A stretch of DNA of 64,000 nucleotides from an uncultured Eubacteriales bacterium (lineage in GTDB: Bacteria > Bacillota > Clostridia > Christensenellales > Aristaeellaceae): assembly GCA_902790175.1 (NCBI GenBank), contig CADAQZ010000014.1:42516-106515 (forward strand). Direction: 5' to 3'. The position numbers and the translations under genes were made by a program. Under the pieces are notes generated by a model. It saw only the letters and a list, made by a program, of their open reading frames with translations. It did not search any database and was not told where the DNA came from. This document shows positions 33,942 to 44,300 of the stretch, one piece after another; position 1 is the first letter of the stretch, and the number at the start of each line of letters is the position of its first letter.

Positions 33942-34865
33942 ATGAGACGATATAGATGGATCATTCGCGTCGCGGTTCTGGCGCTGCTTCTGGCGCTGGG
34001 CGTCGCCGCGGCGCTGGGCGAGGAAGAGTCGCCCTATGTGGAAAACGAGTGGAACTATGTGGATGGCTCCATGGACGTGTCCGGCGGCATCCCCGCCGAC
34101 GCCGAGGGCGCGCTGGCGGACATCCGCGACGCGGGCGTGCTGCGCGTGGCCACCGAGCCCTACTTCCCGCCCCAGGAGTTCATCGACCCCACGCTGACGG
34201 GCCAGGAGCGCTACGTCGGCTCCGACATGTCGCTGGCGCGCGTGCTGGCGCGGCGCATGGGCGTGGATCTGGTCATCGTGCCCATGGAGTTTACCGAGGT
34301 GTTGAACGCCGTGCGCGACGGCTACTGCGACCTGGCCATCTCCGCCCTGTCCTACACGCCGGGGCGCGCCGCCACCGTGGAACTCTCCAAGGGCTATTTC
34401 TACGCCGAGGAGAGCCTGGGCAGCGCGCTGCTGATCCGCGCGAAAGACGTCGAGGCCATCAAGGGCGTCGAGGATTTGAAGGATAGGGACATCGTGGCCC
34501 AGGGCGGCTCCCTGCAGGAGATGCTGATGGCGGAAAACGTACAGGACTACCACGAGTTCCGCCGCCTGCCTTCGATGCAGGAGGTCTACGACGCCGTGGC
34601 CAGCGGCGAGGCGGACGCCGCCATGGCGGATGCGTCCTCCGCCCAGTTCTACGTCGAAAACAACCCGGAGGCCGGTTTGATGCTGGTGCCGGACGTGCGC
34701 TTCACGCTGGAGGCGCAGTTCGACGGCGACCGCGTGGCGGGCAAGAAGGGTGAATTTCAGCTGATGTACTTCGTCAACGGCGTGATCGACGAGCTGATGG
34801 AGTCGGGCCAGTACCGCTACTGGTACAACCAGTACGAGGAGCGGGCCGCCAGGCTCGGCATGTGA
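33942..34865 (+). CDS. Family 3 extracellular solute-binding protein (orphan)
   Basis: A 307-residue protein. A signal sequence (WIIRVAVLALLLALGVAAAL) is followed by an SBP_bac_3 (amino-acid type) domain: IRDAGVLRVATEPYFPPQEF, MSLARVLARRMGVDLVIVPM, DLAISALSYTPGRAATVELS and YDAVASGEADAAMADAS. No permease or ATPase gene is nearby. No lipobox Cys is evident, so it may stay tethered by its N-terminal segment or be released. It sits 31 bases before the giant membrane sensor, and a BMP-type binding protein follows that gene. The inference is that it delivers ligand to the sensor and not to a transporter. Confidence 0.88.
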   Translation: MRRYRWIIRVAVLALLLALGVAAALGEEESPYVENEWNYVDGSMDVSGGIPADAEGALADIRDAGVLRVATEPYFPPQEFIDPTLTGQERYVGSDMSLARVLARRMGVDLVIVPMEFTEVLNAVRDGYCDLAISALSYTPGRAATVELSKGYFYAEESLGSALLIRAKDVEAIKGVEDLKDRDIVAQGGSLQEMLMAENVQDYHEFRRLPSMQEVYDAVASGEADAAMADASSAQFYVENNPEAGLMLVPDVRFTLEAQFDGDRVAGKKGEFQLMYFVNGVIDELMESGQYRYWYNQYEERAARLGM

Positions 34866-34896
34866 GGCGCGCGTTGACGAAAGAGAGGTGCGGCAA

Positions 34897-37800
34897 GTGA
34901 AGCGATGGAAGATTTGGCAGATCGGCCTGTTTGTCGCTCTGTGCATATTGATAAACTTCGCCGGAGGCATGATGGCGAAGGGGATTGACGCGCCCCTTTG
35001 GCTGGACTCATTCGGCACGGTGCTCTGCGCCTACGCCGGCGGGCCGGTGTGCGGCGCCATCGTGGGCGTGTCCAGCAACCTGATCTACGGCACGATGTAC
35101 CAGATGTCGTTCATCTACGCGCTGACGGGCGCCGCATTGGGCATCATCGCGGGCTTCGGCGCCCGGCGCGGCAAGTTCAAGACCCTGTTCGGCACGATGA
35201 CCGTGGCCGCGTTTGCCGCCGTCGCCGCCACCGTGATCTCCGTGCCGCTGAACATCATCTTCTACGGCGGCAACACCGGCAACCTGTGGGGCGACGGCGT
35301 GATCGGCTACCTGCGCGAGCGCGGGGCTCCGCTGGTGCTGTGCCAGGCGCTGGGCCAGTTCTACCTGGATTTCATGGACAAGGCGCTGACGCTGATCCTG
35401 TTCTTCCTGGCGCTGCGCATCCAGCGGGCGATCCGCGGCGGCGGCAAGAAGGACGAGCCCGGGGAAGAGGGCCCGAAGCCGGAGAAGCTGGCCGTGGCGA
35501 TCCTGCTGGCGCTGGCGCTGTGCGCCGGGACTTTCCAGCTGCCCGTCGCGCGGGCCGACAACACCCTGGCAGACCGGGTGGACTACAACGACTACGTGCA
35601 GACCATCTACGCCAGCCACAACGGCCTGCCCTGCGGCGAGGCGAACGACATTGCCCAGACCAACGACGGCATCCTCTGGATCGGCACCTACGCCGGTCTC
35701 TACCGCTACAACGGCCGCGAGTTCCGCTGGATGGACGACTATGAGTCCGTGCGCAACGTGAACTGCCTGTTTGTGGACGAGGAGGGCCGCCTCTGGATCG
35801 GCACGAACGACAACGGCCTGTCCATCTGCATCAACGAGGAGATCTCCAAGGTGCTGGACCAGTCCAAGGGCCTGCCGTCCAACTCCGTGCGCGCCATCGT
35901 GCAGAGCTCCGACGGCTACTACTACGTGGGCACCACCGGCAGCATGCAGGTGCTGACGCTGAGCAACGGCCTAAAGCGCGTCAACACGCTCTGGGAGATC
36001 AACTACTGCGACAAGGTGGCCGTGGACGACGACGGCCACGTGGCGGCGATCACGTCCGACGGCCGCCTGTTCCTGCTGAAAAAGGGCCAGATCCTGAGCT
36101 CCATCCAGCTGCCCGACGGCGAGGAGCTGTTCAACAGCGTCTGCTTCGATGCCGACGGCATCCTGCTGGCGGGCACCTCCACGAACCACCTCTACGTGTT
36201 CGACATCACCGGCGAGCGCTTCAACCTCGCGGTCATCCGCGACTGCCCCGGCCTGAAGAACATCAACGACCTGTACTACCTCGACAACGGCGAGCTGTTC
36301 ATCGCCGCGGACAACGGCGTGGGCTACATCACCCGCGAGGACGAGTTCGAGCCGATCAACACCAACGAATTCAACAACTCCATCGACAATATGCTCATCG
36401 ACTACCAGGGCAACCTCTGGTTCACGTCCTCGCGCCTGGGCCTTCTGCGCATGGCCCCCTCGTCGTTCAAGGACGTGTACAGCACCGTGGGCATGGACAA
36501 CCGCGTTGTGAACGCGGTGGAGAAGTGGCAGGGCGTCTACTACTTCGGCACCGACAAGGGCCTGGACGCCGCGGACGAGAGCTGCAAGGCGCGCGTCACC
36601 AACGCCCTGACCAAGAAGCTGGACGGCGTGCGCATCCGCTGCCTGCGCGTGGACAGCCGCGACCACCTGTGGATCTGCACCTACGGCAGCGGCCTGTTGG
36701 AGGTCGCGCCGGACGGCACGGAGTACCTCTACAACAGCGACAGCGGCAGCTTCGGCAACCGCGCCCGCGTGGTGACGGAGCTCTCCGACGGCACCATCAT
36801 GGCCGGCGGCGACACCGGCATCAGCTTCATCCGAGACCACGAGATCGTGGACACCATCGGCTACGCCGACGGCCTGATCAACAGCATGATCCTCACGGCC
36901 ACGGAGCTCTCCGACGGGCGCATCCTGGCGGGCACCGACGGCGACGGCATCGCCGTGCTGGAGAACCGCAAGGTGGCGAAGATGATCACCCGCGAGGACG
37001 GCCTCTCCTCCGAGGTCATCCTGCGCACCGTGAAGGACACCAAGAGCGAGGGCGTGTTCATCGTCACCAGCAACGGCCTGTGCTACATGGATGAGGAAGG
37101 CGCGATCCGCACGCTGGACAACTTCCCGTATTTCAACAACTACGACGTGTACGCCAAGGATCGCAACACGCTGTTCGTGATGAGCAGCGCGGGCATCTAC
37201 GTGGTGGACCGGGACGAACTGCTCTCCGGTCGCGAGGGCATCAGCTACGAGCTGCTGGACGCCAAGAGCGGCCTGAACAGCGCGCTGACGGCGAACTCCT
37301 GGAACTACTGCGACGAGTACGGCGACCTGTTCCTGCCCTGCGACAAGGGCGTGTTCATCATCGATACGGCCCGCTACATCGCCGGCACCAGCTCCTACCG
37401 CATGTCGGTGAGCACCGTGCGCCTGGATGGCCAGCTGCAGCGCGTGGCGCGCGGCGCGCCGATCGAGATCGGCCGCGGCGTCAGCAAGCTGGAGATGTAT
37501 CCCGAGGTCATCAACTACACCATCCAGGACCCGTTCGTCGGCTACTGGCTGGAGGGCTTTGACGGCGGCTGGACGATACTGCCGCAGAGCAGCCTGAACA
37601 CCATCACCTACACCAACCTGCCCAGCGGCCGCTACACGTTCCATCTGGCCGTGTTCGACAACGACCAGGAGAACATACTCGGCGAGCGCGAGTACACGCT
37701 GGAGAAGGAGCGGGAGATCCACGACAACCAGTGGTTCATCATCTACATCGTGCTGGTGCCAATGCTGGCCGTGGCGTGGTTCACGTGGTACTTCGCCCGC

Positions 37801-38469
37801 ACGCGCGTACAGCGCATGCTGGACATCCAGCGGCGCGAGCTGGCCATCGCCAGGCAGCAGATCCAGATGGGCAACGAGACGATCATCGCCATCGCGAAGG
37901 CCGTCGACGCCAAGGACGAGCGCACCAGCCAGCACTCGCAGCGCGTGTCGCAGTATTCGGTGCTGATCGCCAAGGAGCTGGGCTTCTCCGAGCAGGAGTG
38001 CGAGAACCTGCGCAAGACCGCGCTGATGCACGACATCGGCAAGATCGGCATTCCCGACAACATCCTCAACAAGCCCGCGCGGCTGACGGACGAGGAGTAC
38101 GCGGTGATGAAGTCCCACGTCACGCGCGGCGCCGAGATATTGAAGGACTTTACGCTGCTGGACCACGTGGTGGAGGGCGCGCGCTTCCATCACGAGCGCT
38201 ACGACGGCAAGGGCTATCCCGACGGCCTGAAGGGCGAGGAGATCCCGCTGTACGGCCGCATCATCGGCGTGGCGGACGCCTTCGACGCCATGACCGCCAA
38301 CCGCGTCTACCGCAAGCAGATGGACTTCGGCTATGTGCTGAACGAGATGCGCAAGGGCCGCGGCACCCAGTTTGACCCCCAGATCGTCGACATCCTGCTG
38401 AAGCTGATCGACGACGGCACGATCGACCTGAACGCGCTCTACCCGGCCAAGCCGGAAGCGGAGCAATAG
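34897..38469 (+). CDS. Membrane sensor: ECF-S-like domain, beta-propeller, Y_Y_Y and HD-GYP phosphodiesterase
   Basis: A 1190-residue one-piece sensor starting at GTG 34897 (GAGAGG upstream). Residues about 1-175 are six membrane segments resembling an ECF-transporter substrate-capture component (LDSFGTVLCAYAGGPVCGAI). After a charged loop and another hydrophobic segment (about 199-219), residues 234-845 are two-component-propeller repeats (DGILWIGTYAGLYRYNG, EGRLWIGTNDNGL, QGNLWFTSSRLGLLRM). A Y_Y_Y domain (about 862-925) and a TM near 945 follow, then a coiled coil and an HD-GYP domain with MHDIGKIGIPD and HHERYDGKGYP, whose residues support c-di-GMP hydrolysis. Hybrid propeller regulators normally end in kinases; this end is a phosphodiesterase. 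The ligand is unknown. Confidence 0.88.
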   Translation: MKRWKIWQIGLFVALCILINFAGGMMAKGIDAPLWLDSFGTVLCAYAGGPVCGAIVGVSSNLIYGTMYQMSFIYALTGAALGIIAGFGARRGKFKTLFGTMTVAAFAAVAATVISVPLNIIFYGGNTGNLWGDGVIGYLRERGAPLVLCQALGQFYLDFMDKALTLILFFLALRIQRAIRGGGKKDEPGEEGPKPEKLAVAILLALALCAGTFQLPVARADNTLADRVDYNDYVQTIYASHNGLPCGEANDIAQTNDGILWIGTYAGLYRYNGREFRWMDDYESVRNVNCLFVDEEGRLWIGTNDNGLSICINEEISKVLDQSKGLPSNSVRAIVQSSDGYYYVGTTGSMQVLTLSNGLKRVNTLWEINYCDKVAVDDDGHVAAITSDGRLFLLKKGQILSSIQLPDGEELFNSVCFDADGILLAGTSTNHLYVFDITGERFNLAVIRDCPGLKNINDLYYLDNGELFIAADNGVGYITREDEFEPINTNEFNNSIDNMLIDYQGNLWFTSSRLGLLRMAPSSFKDVYSTVGMDNRVVNAVEKWQGVYYFGTDKGLDAADESCKARVTNALTKKLDGVRIRCLRVDSRDHLWICTYGSGLLEVAPDGTEYLYNSDSGSFGNRARVVTELSDGTIMAGGDTGISFIRDHEIVDTIGYADGLINSMILTATELSDGRILAGTDGDGIAVLENRKVAKMITREDGLSSEVILRTVKDTKSEGVFIVTSNGLCYMDEEGAIRTLDNFPYFNNYDVYAKDRNTLFVMSSAGIYVVDRDELLSGREGISYELLDAKSGLNSALTANSWNYCDEYGDLFLPCDKGVFIIDTARYIAGTSSYRMSVSTVRLDGQLQRVARGAPIEIGRGVSKLEMYPEVINYTIQDPFVGYWLEGFDGGWTILPQSSLNTITYTNLPSGRYTFHLAVFDNDQENILGEREYTLEKEREIHDNQWFIIYIVLVPMLAVAWFTWYFARTRVQRMLDIQRRELAIARQQIQMGNETIIAIAKAVDAKDERTSQHSQRVSQYSVLIAKELGFSEQECENLRKTALMHDIGKIGIPDNILNKPARLTDEEYAVMKSHVTRGAEILKDFTLLDHVVEGARFHHERYDGKGYPDGLKGEEIPLYGRIIGVADAFDAMTANRVYRKQMDFGYVLNEMRKGRGTQFDPQIVDILLKLIDDGTIDLNALYPAKPEAEQ

Positions 38470-38484
38470 GAGGTGAACGCGGGC

Positions 38485-39675
38485 ATGAGGCGCGTATACC
38501 TGACGACGATTTTGGCGGCGGTGCTGGTCCTGGCCGTGTTCTTCTCGGCCTACTACGGCCGGGGCGGCGAATCCGGGATTCGCGTGGTGAAGGTAGGCTT
38601 CATCTACGACACCGACGAGAGCACGCCCTACACCTATAACTTCTCCATGGCCGAGCGCGCGCTGGAGAAGGAGTTTGGCGACCAGGTGAAGGTGTATGTC
38701 CACAGAAACGTGTCCGACAGCGAGACGCTGGAGCCGATCCAGGAGCTGGTGCGCGGCGGCTGCGACATCATATTCACCAACAACTACAGCAAGCAGTTCG
38801 AGGAAGGCGCGCGGATGTATCCGAACGTGCAGTTCTGCCAGAGCTCGTTCAACGCCGGCAAGCACGAGGACTGCCCCAAGAACTACCACACGTTCAACGC
38901 CTCCATCTACCAGGGCCGCTACGTGACCGGCGTGGCCGCGGGCCTGAAGCTGCGCGACATGATCGACAACCGCATCATCGACCCCGAGCAGGCGCTCGTG
39001 GGCTATATCGGCGCATTTTCGTCGGTGGAGGTCGTCTCCGGCTACACCGCGTTCCTGCTGGGCGTGCGCTCCGTGGCCCCGGAGGCCGTGATGCGCGTGC
39101 GCTACACCGGCTCCTGGAGCAGCTATACCAAGGAGAAGGCCTGCGCCAAGCAGCTGATCGAAGAGGGCTGCGTGATTGTCGCGCAGCACACCGACACCAT
39201 CGGCCCCGCCATGGCCTGTGAGGAGATGTACGGCAAGAAGCGCGTCTATCACGTGGGCTACAACCAGAACATGATCGACATCGCGCCGAACACCTCGCTG
39301 ATCAGCGCGCGCGTGAACTGGGCCCCCTACGTGGTGCAGGCGACGGAGGCCGTGCTGGAGAACAAGCCGATCGAGCGCTGCGTGGATGCCGACATCCACG
39401 ACAACGACGCCTGCGGGGGCCTCGAACGCGACTGGGTGGAGGTGCTGGAGCTGAATAAGCAGCTCGCCGCCTACGGCACCGAGGCCAAGCTGAACAAGGT
39501 GATCGAGGGCCTGAAGAAGGGCACCGTGGAGGTGTTCAAGGGCGACTATACCGGCGTCAGCCTGAACGATCCGGCCGACACCATCGACCTGAGCCTCGGC
39601 TACAAGGAGAACGACGGCGTGTCCTGGGCCACATTCGGCTACCTGCTCAAAGACATCATCACGGTCGAGGAGTAG
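38485..39675 (+). CDS. BMP-family (PnrA-like) substrate-binding protein (orphan)
   Basis: A 396-residue protein from ATG 38485 (AGGAGGTG nine bases upstream; preferred to the GTG at 38473). The hydrophobic N-terminus VYLTTILAAVLVLAVFFSAY has no lipobox. The BMP fold shows VVKVGFIYDTDES, GCDIIFTNNYSKQFEEGA, the ligand-loop region FNASIYQGRYVTGVAAGLKL, VGYIGAFSSVEV and CVIVAQHTDTIGPAMA. BMP proteins usually bind purine nucleosides for ABC import, but no ABC genes are present. It lies 15 bases after the sensor gene, completing a binding protein-sensor-binding protein operon. pgi follows after 43 bases. Confidence 0.88.
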   Translation: MRRVYLTTILAAVLVLAVFFSAYYGRGGESGIRVVKVGFIYDTDESTPYTYNFSMAERALEKEFGDQVKVYVHRNVSDSETLEPIQELVRGGCDIIFTNNYSKQFEEGARMYPNVQFCQSSFNAGKHEDCPKNYHTFNASIYQGRYVTGVAAGLKLRDMIDNRIIDPEQALVGYIGAFSSVEVVSGYTAFLLGVRSVAPEAVMRVRYTGSWSSYTKEKACAKQLIEEGCVIVAQHTDTIGPAMACEEMYGKKRVYHVGYNQNMIDIAPNTSLISARVNWAPYVVQATEAVLENKPIERCVDADIHDNDACGGLERDWVEVLELNKQLAAYGTEAKLNKVIEGLKKGTVEVFKGDYTGVSLNDPADTIDLSLGYKENDGVSWATFGYLLKDIITVEE

Positions 39676-39718
39676 GGGATTCGCTTGTGAAAACAATCCA
39701 AAGAAAGGATGTTTTGAT

Positions 39719-41299
39719 ATGATTTCGTGGAAAAACCTGGATACACTGGCGGCCTACGGCAAGCTGGCCGCCGAGGCCCGCGTGAACCTGGCCGACGCCA
39801 TGTCCGGCGAGGGCGGCGCGGCGCGCGTGGCGAAGTACAGCGTGCCCATGGCGGGCGGCCTCAGCTACAACTTCGCGGCCAAGGCCGTGGACGACGCGAT
39901 CCTGGCGGATCTGCAGGCCCTGGCCGACGAGGCGCAGCTGACCGAGAAGTACGGCGCGCTGCTGGACGGCGAGATCATCAACACCGGCGAGAAGCGCCGC
40001 GTGCTGCACCAGCTGACCCGCGGCCAGCAGGGCGGCAGCGTGGTGGTCGACGGCGTGGACAAGCGCGCGTTCTACGTGGCGCAGCAGAAGAAGGCCGCCG
40101 ACTTCGCCGCGAAGGTGCACAGCGGCGAGATCGCCAACGCCGCGGGCGAGAAGTTCACCACCGTGGTGCAGATCGGCATCGGCGGCAGCGACCTCGGCCC
40201 CCGCGCGATGTATCTGGCGCTGGAGCAGTGGGCGAAGCAGCAGGGCACGCTGAAGATGGAGGCGCGCTTCATCAGCAACGTCGATCCCGACGACGCCGCC
40301 AGCGTATTGAAGAGCATCGACGTGGCGCACGCGCTGTTCGTGCTGGTGTCCAAGTCTGGCACGACCCTGGAGACCCTGACCAACGAGGCCTTCGTGAAGG
40401 ACGCGCTGAAGGGCGCGGGCCTGGATCCCTCCAAGCACATGGTGGCCGTCACGAGCGAGACCTCGCCGCTGGCCAAGAGCAGCGACTACCTCGCGGCCTT
40501 CTTCATGGACGACTTCATTGGCGGGCGCTATTCCTCCACCAGCTGCGTGGGCGGTGCGGTGCTGTCCCTCGCGTTCGGCGCGGACGTGTTTGCCCGCTTC
40601 CTGGACGGCGCGGCGAAGGCCGACGCCACCGCGAAGAATGCCGACATCCTGAAAAACCCCGCCCTGCTGGACGCGCTGATCGGCGTGTACGAGCGCAACG
40701 TGCTGGGCTGGCCCGCCACGGCGGTGCTGCCCTATTCGCAGGCGCTGTCCCGCTTCCCGGCGCATCTGCAGCAGCTGGACATGGAATCGAACGGCAAGTC
40801 CGTCAACCGCTTCGGCGAGCCCGTGAACTACGTGACCGGCCCCGTCATCTTCGGCGAGCCCGGCACGAACGGCCAGCACAGCTTCTATCAGCTGCTGCAC
40901 CAGGGCACCGACATCATCCCGCTGCAGTTCGTGGGCTTCCGCGAGAACCAGGCGGGCATGGACGTGGACATCCAGGGCAGCACCAGCCAGCAGAAGCTGT
41001 GTGCCAACGTGGCCGCGCAGATCATGGCCTTCGCCTGCGGCAAGGCCGACGAGAACCCGAACAAGGCCTTCGCGGGCGGGCGGCCCTCGTCCATCATCGT
41101 GGGCGATCAGCTGACCCCCGAGGCGCTGGGCGCGCTGCTGTCGCACTTTGAAAACAAGGTGATGTTCCAGGGCTTCTGCTGGAACGTCAACAGCTTCGAC
41201 CAGGAGGGCGTGCAGCTGGGCAAGGTGCTGGCCAAGCGCGTGCTGGCGCACGACACCGACGGCGCGCTGAAGGCGTACAGCGATTTGCTGAACATCTGA
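39719..41299 (+). CDS. pgi: Glucose-6-phosphate isomerase
   Basis: Interconverts glucose-6-phosphate and fructose-6-phosphate. The 526-residue protein shows VVQIGIGGSDLGPRAMY, VSKSGTTLETLTNEA, the signature-like GRYSSTSCVGGAVLSL, LQQLDMESNGKSVN, the catalytic His region GTNGQHSFYQLLHQG and FDQEGVQLGK. RBS GAAAGGATG. It ends before a hairpin terminator; sbcC converges from the other side. It may be partly cotranscribed with the sensor operon, since only 43 bases intervene. Confidence 0.96.
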   Translation: MISWKNLDTLAAYGKLAAEARVNLADAMSGEGGAARVAKYSVPMAGGLSYNFAAKAVDDAILADLQALADEAQLTEKYGALLDGEIINTGEKRRVLHQLTRGQQGGSVVVDGVDKRAFYVAQQKKAADFAAKVHSGEIANAAGEKFTTVVQIGIGGSDLGPRAMYLALEQWAKQQGTLKMEARFISNVDPDDAASVLKSIDVAHALFVLVSKSGTTLETLTNEAFVKDALKGAGLDPSKHMVAVTSETSPLAKSSDYLAAFFMDDFIGGRYSSTSCVGGAVLSLAFGADVFARFLDGAAKADATAKNADILKNPALLDALIGVYERNVLGWPATAVLPYSQALSRFPAHLQQLDMESNGKSVNRFGEPVNYVTGPVIFGEPGTNGQHSFYQLLHQGTDIIPLQFVGFRENQAGMDVDIQGSTSQQKLCANVAAQIMAFACGKADENPNKAFAGGRPSSIIVGDQLTPEALGALLSHFENKVMFQGFCWNVNSFDQEGVQLGKVLAKRVLAHDTDGALKAYSDLLNI

Positions 41300-41311
41300 T
41301 GATGAAATATA

Positions 41312-41342
41312 AAGGGGCCGGGAACGTTGTTCCCGGTCCCTT
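41312..41342. terminator. Bidirectional hairpin between pgi and sbcC
   Basis: AAGGGGCCGGGAAC pairs with GTTCCCGGTCCCTT across GTT with one G-T pair. It lies between the two converging stop codons. Confidence 0.8.
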
Positions 41343-41348
41343 CGCGTG

Positions 41349-44300
41349 TCAACTTATTATCCACCGGGCGTGGCTGCCGCGCTCGTCGCGCGTCACCACC
41401 AGCTGGTCGTCGATCTCTTGCTTCAGCTCCGTCACGTGCGATATGATGCCGATCAGCTTCGAGCCGCCCGCCATCCGCTTCAGCACCTTCACGGCCTGGT
41501 CGCGTGCGTGGTCGTCCAGCGAGCCGAAGCCCTCGTCGATGAACATGATGTCCAGGTGGATGGCGGCGGAGCGCGCCTGGATCTCGTCCGCCATGCCCAG
41601 CGCCAGCGACAGCGCCGCCATAAACGATTCGCCGCCGGACAGCGTGCGGATCTCGCGCTCCTGCCCGGTGACGGCGGAGTAGACCATCAGGTCCAGGCCG
41701 CGGTTTTTGCCCTCGCCGGCCATCTCCTCCGGCATCATGCGCAGCTCGAACTGCCCCGCGGACATCTCCAGAAACCGCGCGTTGGCCGAGCGCAGGATGC
41801 GCTCCAGGAAGCAGCGCTGGGCGTACGTCTCGATGTCCATGCGCCCGCCGGACACCTTGCCCGCGAGGCGGCTGTACAGGCCGTCCACCCGCGCGTGCTC
41901 GAGGACCACGCGGCTGCGCTTCTCGAGGATCGGCGCGAGCGCCTCCAGCGCGGCGCGGTTGGTCCGCGCCCGCGCGGACAATTCATCGAGCGCGCCCTGG
42001 GCCGACGACAGCGCTTCCTCCGCCGCGCGGCTCACCTCAGTCAGCACCTCCAGGTCGGGCATCGGTCGGCCCTCGATGGCGGCGAGCGCCGCGTCCCGTG
42101 CGCCGACCGCCTTGGCCTTGCGCACGTTGAAGGCGTTCAGCGCCGCGCGCAGCGCCTCGGCCTCGGCCTGGGTGTGCGCCCCGGCGATGGCGGTCCACTC
42201 CGCCTCCGGCAGGTCCCGCTCGTCCATCAGAGAACGGTATTCGAGAAGCCGCGCCTCCAGCGCCTCGCGCTGACCGGGCAGCTCCGCCTCGTAGCGGGCG
42301 ATCAGCGCCCCGGCCTGCTCCAGCGCGGCGCGCGCGCCCTGCAAATTGGCGAGCGCGGCCTCGTGTTCGCGGGCGCGGGCGTCGCGAGCGGTTTGCGCCG
42401 CCATGAGCGCCGCGTTCGCCTCGGCCTCGGTGGGGAAATCCCGCCGCGACGCGAGTCCCTCCAGCGCCGCGCGCCCCGCCGCCAATGCGGCCTGCGCCTC
42501 GGATAGCGCCGCCGACGCGGCCTCGTCCGCCTGGCGCAGCGCGTCGCGCCGTGCGTCGGCGTCCTTCAGGAACGCCTGCGCCTCTGTAAACGCCCGTGCC
42601 TCGCCCTCGAGCCGAGCGCCTTCTTCTTCGAGCGCCGCCTTCTGCGATCGTACCCACGCCTCCGCCGCCTCGATCGAGGCCTCGCCGGAGGTTTCATTTT
42701 TGGTCTTTTCCAGCCGCGCCCACAGCGCTTCGAGCCGCCTCTGATACTGCTGGCCGCGCTCGCGAAGCCGCTCCACGGCCGCGCCCGCGCTGGCCGCGGC
42801 GTCGGAGAGGGCGCGATTGCGCTCCGAGACTCTATCCGCCAGCGCGTCCACCGCCTCGCGGGTCAGCGCCGCGTGGGCTTCGGAGAGCGCGCAGGGGCGG
42901 GGGTGTTCGACAGAACCGCACACGGGGCAGGGCTCGCCGGGGCGCAGCTTCTCCCGCGCGAGGAAGCCCGCCTGGGCGTCCAGGAACGCAGCGCGACTGG
43001 CAGCGTACTCGGCGCTGGCGGCGGTGAAGGCCTCGCGGGAATCGGCATAGGCCCGCTGCGCGGCCTCGCTGGCGGCGCGCTGATCGGCGACGGCCTCCCG
43101 GTCCCTTCGCAGGGCGGCGACTTCACCTTCTATACCTTCTACTTCCTCCACGCGCCGCTTCCACAGCGCCAGCCGTTCGCCCGCGCCGGAGAGCGCCTCG
43201 GCCCGCGCGCGCCACTCGCGCTCGTCGGCTTCATAGGACGTGAGCGCCGAACGCGCGGCGTCGGCGTCCGCCTGGGCGGCGCTCGTTTGCGCTTCAAGAT
43301 TGTTCACTTCTTTCTCGGCCTGCCGAAGCGCCTCCAGCACGTGAAGCGCCTTCTGCACGCGCTCCGTGACACGGGCGCAGGCGGCGAGTTCCGTTTCCAT
43401 GGCGGCCTTTGCCGAGACCTCGTCTGCCTGGGATACTTTTACAGCCTCTTGCAGATGGGGGAGGGCGCGGCGCTGTTCGTCGAGCCCCGCTTCGATGCGA
43501 TCGACTTCCTTCTGGGTATCTTCGCAGCGCCGGTGCGCGTTCTTCAATTCATAGGCGGCGGTGATCGAGGCGATCAGTGCCGCGGCCCCGGCCATCTCCT
43601 CCTTCCGGGCGGCGCATTCCGTCAGCTCCGCCTGCGCGCGCTCCAGCTGCGCATAGGATTTGCTTAGCGCGTCGGCCTGCGTCAGCGCGTCGCGGGCGGC
43701 ATCCCGCCGCTGGGCGAGGTCCGCGCAGGCCTCGCGGGCCTCGGCGCACCGCGCGTCCAGCCAGGCGCAGAGATCGCCCAGCGACGCCGTGAGCGCCTCC
43801 ATGTCCGCGATGTTCAGCCGTTCGGACGCGAGCACGCCCGCGCGAAGCTCTGCCAGTGCCTCCGCGCCCTCGTAGTCCGCGGGCACGTCCACGTGGCCCG
43901 CCTCCGCCTGGCAGGCGGCGCGGATCTGCGCGATCTCGGCGCGCTTGTCCTTGACGCACTGGAAGAGCTCGTCCACGATGCTCTGGTAGATGCCTGTGCC
44001 GAACAGCTTGCGGAAGATCAGCTTGCGCTCCTCCGACCGGGCGCGCAGCAGCGCCATGAACTCGCCCTGGGCGATCATGGCCACCTGCATGAACTGGTCC
44101 TTCGTCAGGCCGACGATCTCGATCAGCTTCGCGTCGGTCTCGCGCTGGTTCTGGGAGTATTCGCGCCCGTCCGACAGCGTCAGCGACACGCTCTCCCTCT
44201 CGTCGGTGAAGCCGCTGCCGCGGCGCACGGGCCTCCGGTGGCGTGGGGAGCGCCGCACGACGTACACGTCCTGCGAGCCACCGACGCACTCGGAAAATGA

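Noticed and set aside
31926-35018. A 1030-codon minus-strand open frame opposite pepF and the SBP gene
   Set aside because: Antisense shadow of pepF with its HELGH site; no recognisable domain.
33942-39675. ABC transporter operon
   Set aside because: Two binding proteins are present but no permease or nucleotide-binding subunit; the middle gene is a sensor with HD-GYP output.
35971-39696. A 1241-codon minus-strand open frame opposite the sensor and BMP genes
   Set aside because: It lies exactly antisense to strongly supported domains, is rich in Val/His/Arg/Ala as expected for the complement of GC-rich codons, and has no motif or ribosome site.
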